Below are positions 55,778 through 56,542 of a stretch of 56,542 nt of DNA, piece after piece. Numbering within the stretch: position 1 is the first letter of the stretch; each line of letters begins with the position of its first letter. The position numbers and the translations under genes were made by a program. The stretch lies in NCBI GenBank assembly GCA_010024875.1, contig RGFZ01000016.1, forward strand, positions 1-56,542. The letters are read 5' to 3'. Origin of the DNA: Oxalobacteraceae bacterium. GTDB lineage: Bacteria > Pseudomonadota > Gammaproteobacteria > Burkholderiales > Burkholderiaceae_D. The notes under the pieces were generated by a model. That model did not search any database, was not told the origin of the DNA, and saw only the letters and a program-made list of their open reading frames with translations.

Positions 55778-55903
55778 ATGAAAACCTGCCTGACCCTTCT
55801 GGCGATCGTGATGCTCGCGGCCTGCAGCAATCTGCCCATGACTTCCTCCAAAGCTTCCGGACAAGTGCAGCACCCGGATGTTTTCCGGTCCTATCAGGAC
55901 TGA
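55778..55903 (+). CDS. Small lipoprotein
   Basis: A 41-residue protein, MKTCLTLLAIVMLAAC at the start, with lipobox LAAC (cysteine at residue 16) and a short polar tail ending in SYQD. GAGGAAA lies seven bases before the ATG. It looks like an entericidin-type or other tiny outer-membrane lipoprotein; the function is unknown. It is shorter than most gene-finding cut-offs. Confidence 0.6.
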   Translation: MKTCLTLLAIVMLAACSNLPMTSSKASGQVQHPDVFRSYQD

Positions 55904-56054
55904 CCAGGATTCATCCATTATTACCACCCAGGGCGCGGAGGTAGAGACCTCCCTGCTCTGAGCGTGCTGATGATCCGAGAGCTTTCCCGAGAGAGCGAAC
56001 TCTTCATGTAGAATCTGAACGGTCGTGCTATAAAAAAGACCGAACGGAGACTGC

Positions 56055-56542
56055 ATGGACCTGAACTATGCGCCAGCCGATCTGGCGTTCCGCGACATGG
56101 TACGCGCGTGGATAGATGCGAACCTGCCGAAAGACCTTCAGCACAAGGTACTGAATCACAAACGCTTGAAGCGCGATGATTTCGTACGCTGGCATCGCAT
56201 CGTGCACCAACAGGGCTGGGTCGCACCGAACTGGCCAGTAGAGCATGGCGGCACCGGCTGGAGCAAGGTGCAGCAGCATATCTGGGAAGAAGAATGTGCA
56301 CGGGCAGGCACGCCGCCGATTCTTGCGTTTGGCGCGAACATGGTGGGCCCGGTCATTATCGCCTTCGGCAACGAAGCGCAGAAGCATCACTACCTGCCGC
56401 GCATCCTCTCTTGCGAAGATTGGTGGTGTCAGGGTTACTCCGAACCCGGCTCGGGTTCTGACCTCGCATCTCTGAAAACTCGCGCTGAGCGCGATGGCGA
56501 TCACTACATTGTCAATGGCCAGAAAACCTGGACCACGCTCGC
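56055..56542 (+). CDS. Acyl-CoA dehydrogenase, N-terminal part (partial)
   Basis: The frame is open from ATG 56055 to the end of the window (162 codons). MDLNYAPADLAFRDMVRAWI begins an acyl-CoA dehydrogenase N-terminal helical domain; YSEPGSGSDLASLKT and VNGQKTWTT are the FAD/substrate motifs of the family. It oxidises an acyl-CoA at the alpha-beta position using FAD. Chain-length preference cannot be told from this part. The C-terminus lies outside the window. Confidence 0.9.
   Translation, partial: MDLNYAPADLAFRDMVRAWIDANLPKDLQHKVLNHKRLKRDDFVRWHRIVHQQGWVAPNWPVEHGGTGWSKVQQHIWEEECARAGTPPILAFGANMVGPVIIAFGNEAQKHHYLPRILSCEDWWCQGYSEPGSGSDLASLKTRAERDGDHYIVNGQKTWTTL

Noticed and set aside
55627-55944. 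105-codon plus-strand frame with GTG start
   Set aside because: Overlaps the lipoprotein gene in another frame; the lipoprotein has a ribosome-binding site, signal sequence and lipobox, while this frame has none.
1-56542. CRISPR array, toxin-antitoxin pair or phage defence system
   Set aside because: No regularly spaced repeats, Cas genes or recognisable defence genes were seen in any part of the window.

Overview
The window reads as a chromosomal segment of a betaproteobacterium of the order Burkholderiales, most likely near Oxalobacteraceae (inference from gene order and moderately high GC; no rRNA is present to confirm it). Supporting signs are DUF2818 directly after nuoN, the divergent rne/rluC pair, the rluC-HAD-Rieske-sppA block, the yceD-rpmF-plsX-fab operon running into a sigma-E operon, and the lepA-lepB-rnc-era-recO-pdxJ-acpS-nagZ-uvrC-pgsA series followed by tRNA-Gly and tRNA-Cys.

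Layout. 1-1156: end of the NADH dehydrogenase operon (nuoN), DUF2818 and a NUDIX hydrolase. 1356-3299: an AT-rich membrane diguanylate cyclase. 3591-11782: rne with an intrinsic terminator and a long leader, rluC, a HAD phosphatase, a Rieske protein, sppA, a tetrapyrrole-methylase-family methyltransferase and a Maf protein. 11873-18367: yceD, rpmF, plsX, fabH, fabD, fabG, acpP, fabF, i.e. type II fatty acid synthesis tied to a ribosomal protein gene. 18426-23300: a small YgfX-like membrane protein, rpoE, rseA, rseB, a DegP/MucD protease and a glutaredoxin-like protein (envelope stress). 23448-34079: lepA, lepB, DUF4845, rnc, era, recO, pdxJ, acpS, nagZ, uvrC, pgsA. 34100-34376: a consensus promoter, tRNA-Gly, tRNA-Cys and a probable terminator.

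From about 34.4 kb the content is accessory: an arsRC-acr3-arsH arsenic resistance operon with an operator-like palindrome over the arsR start; two TonB-dependent receptors flanking an orphan LuxR-type response regulator; tRNA-Leu; a branched-chain amino acid type ABC transporter (livKHMGF) whose livG is broken by an internal deletion with a frameshift; an acidic unknown protein; a DUF1330 protein; a secreted thioredoxin-like protein; a class II aldolase; two tandem GMC oxidoreductases; a Sel1-repeat protein; a small secreted protein; a 41-residue lipoprotein; and the start of an acyl-CoA dehydrogenase.

No CRISPR array, integrase, complete insertion sequence or phage gene was seen. I did not find a convincing new multi-gene system. 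The strongest unusual signals are the livG scar, an intrinsic terminator 15 bases before the lepA start codon, a diverged 46-base repeat present twice (18927 and 55503), the orphan regulator between two receptors, and a triple short repeat in the leader of the aldolase gene.
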